Shown here: positions 15,204-15,222 of the stretch, in pieces
Position numbering within the stretch: the first letter of the stretch is position 1
Layout: each line of letters opens with the position of its first letter
DNA from: Comamonadaceae bacterium
GTDB taxonomy: Bacteria > Pseudomonadota > Gammaproteobacteria > Burkholderiales > Burkholderiaceae_C
NCBI GenBank assembly: GCA_947478935.1
Contig: CANJXV010000031.1
Location: 1-15,222 of the forward strand
Reading direction: 5' to 3'
DNA length: 15,222 bases
Made by a program: the position numbers and the translations under genes
Notes under the pieces: generated by a model
Databases searched by the model: none
What the model was told of the DNA's origin: nothing
What the model saw: only the letters and a program-made list of their open reading frames with translations

Positions 15204-15222
15204 TGCCTAGTGAAAGAATGAC

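Noticed and set aside
15148..15222. Canonical Tn7 end
   Set aside because: The known terminal sequence TGTGGGCGG is absent; only the position and the TGT start fit, so it is kept as a hypothesis about a Tn7-like element.

Overview
This window looks like chromosomal DNA of a betaproteobacterium, most likely order Burkholderiales and probably family Comamonadaceae. That placement is inferred from the GC-rich coding sequence, the kinds of proteins encoded and the gene neighbourhoods (SDR-folB-folB-ttcA; glmU-lrp-glmS); no database search was possible. It is mostly core housekeeping sequence with dense, tightly spaced genes. I see no CRISPR array, tRNA, rRNA or intact mobile element.

Layout. (1) Positions 1-2979, minus strand: a compact run transcribed right to left. 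It holds a PTR1/FolM-type pteridine reductase, two tandem dihydroneopterin-aldolase-family genes (one FolB-like, one with a FolX-like signature), ttcA (tRNA 2-thiocytidine synthesis) and the 5' part of a lipoprotein gene that runs off the left edge. (2) 3111-5459, plus strand: a MidA/NDUFAF7-family methyltransferase, a 243-bp non-coding gap, and a divergent ROK-family sugar kinase. (3) 5498-9489, minus strand: a soluble lytic transglycosylase, a glutathione S-transferase-like gene and the CCA-adding enzyme, in that transcription order. (4) 9499-10125, plus strand: 5-formyltetrahydrofolate cyclo-ligase, starting only a few bases from the divergent lytic transglycosylase. (5) 10179-11093, minus strand: a DUF6279-type lipoprotein, starting four bases from the divergent glmU (11098-12540, plus). 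(6) 12625-13110, minus strand: an Lrp/AsnC regulator, separated by an extremely AT-rich spacer from glmS (13255-15120, plus). (7) The last 100 bases lie downstream of glmS and are packed with perfect inverted repeats exactly where the Tn7 attachment site is expected.

How the genes fit together. Three themes recur. Pterin/folate metabolism: pteridine reductase, FolB, FolX-like protein and formyl-THF cyclo-ligase. tRNA maturation: TtcA and CCA. Amino-sugar and cell-wall metabolism: GlmS makes glucosamine-6-P, GlmU makes UDP-GlcNAc, and the lytic transglycosylase cuts the finished murein. The Lrp-family gene faces glmS across a spacer with repeated AT-rich motifs, so it may control itself, glmS or both.

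The most notable signals are the cluster of palindromes at the glmS 3' flank (possible attTn7 or Tn7-like element boundary), the roughly 10% GC lrp-glmS spacer with a 10-mer present three times, the PTR1-type Asp-Tyr-Lys catalytic triad beside paired FolB/FolX-like paralogs, non-canonical residues in the ROK kinase and in GlmU, and overlapping alternative hairpins in front of glmU. I did not find a convincing wholly new multi-gene system.
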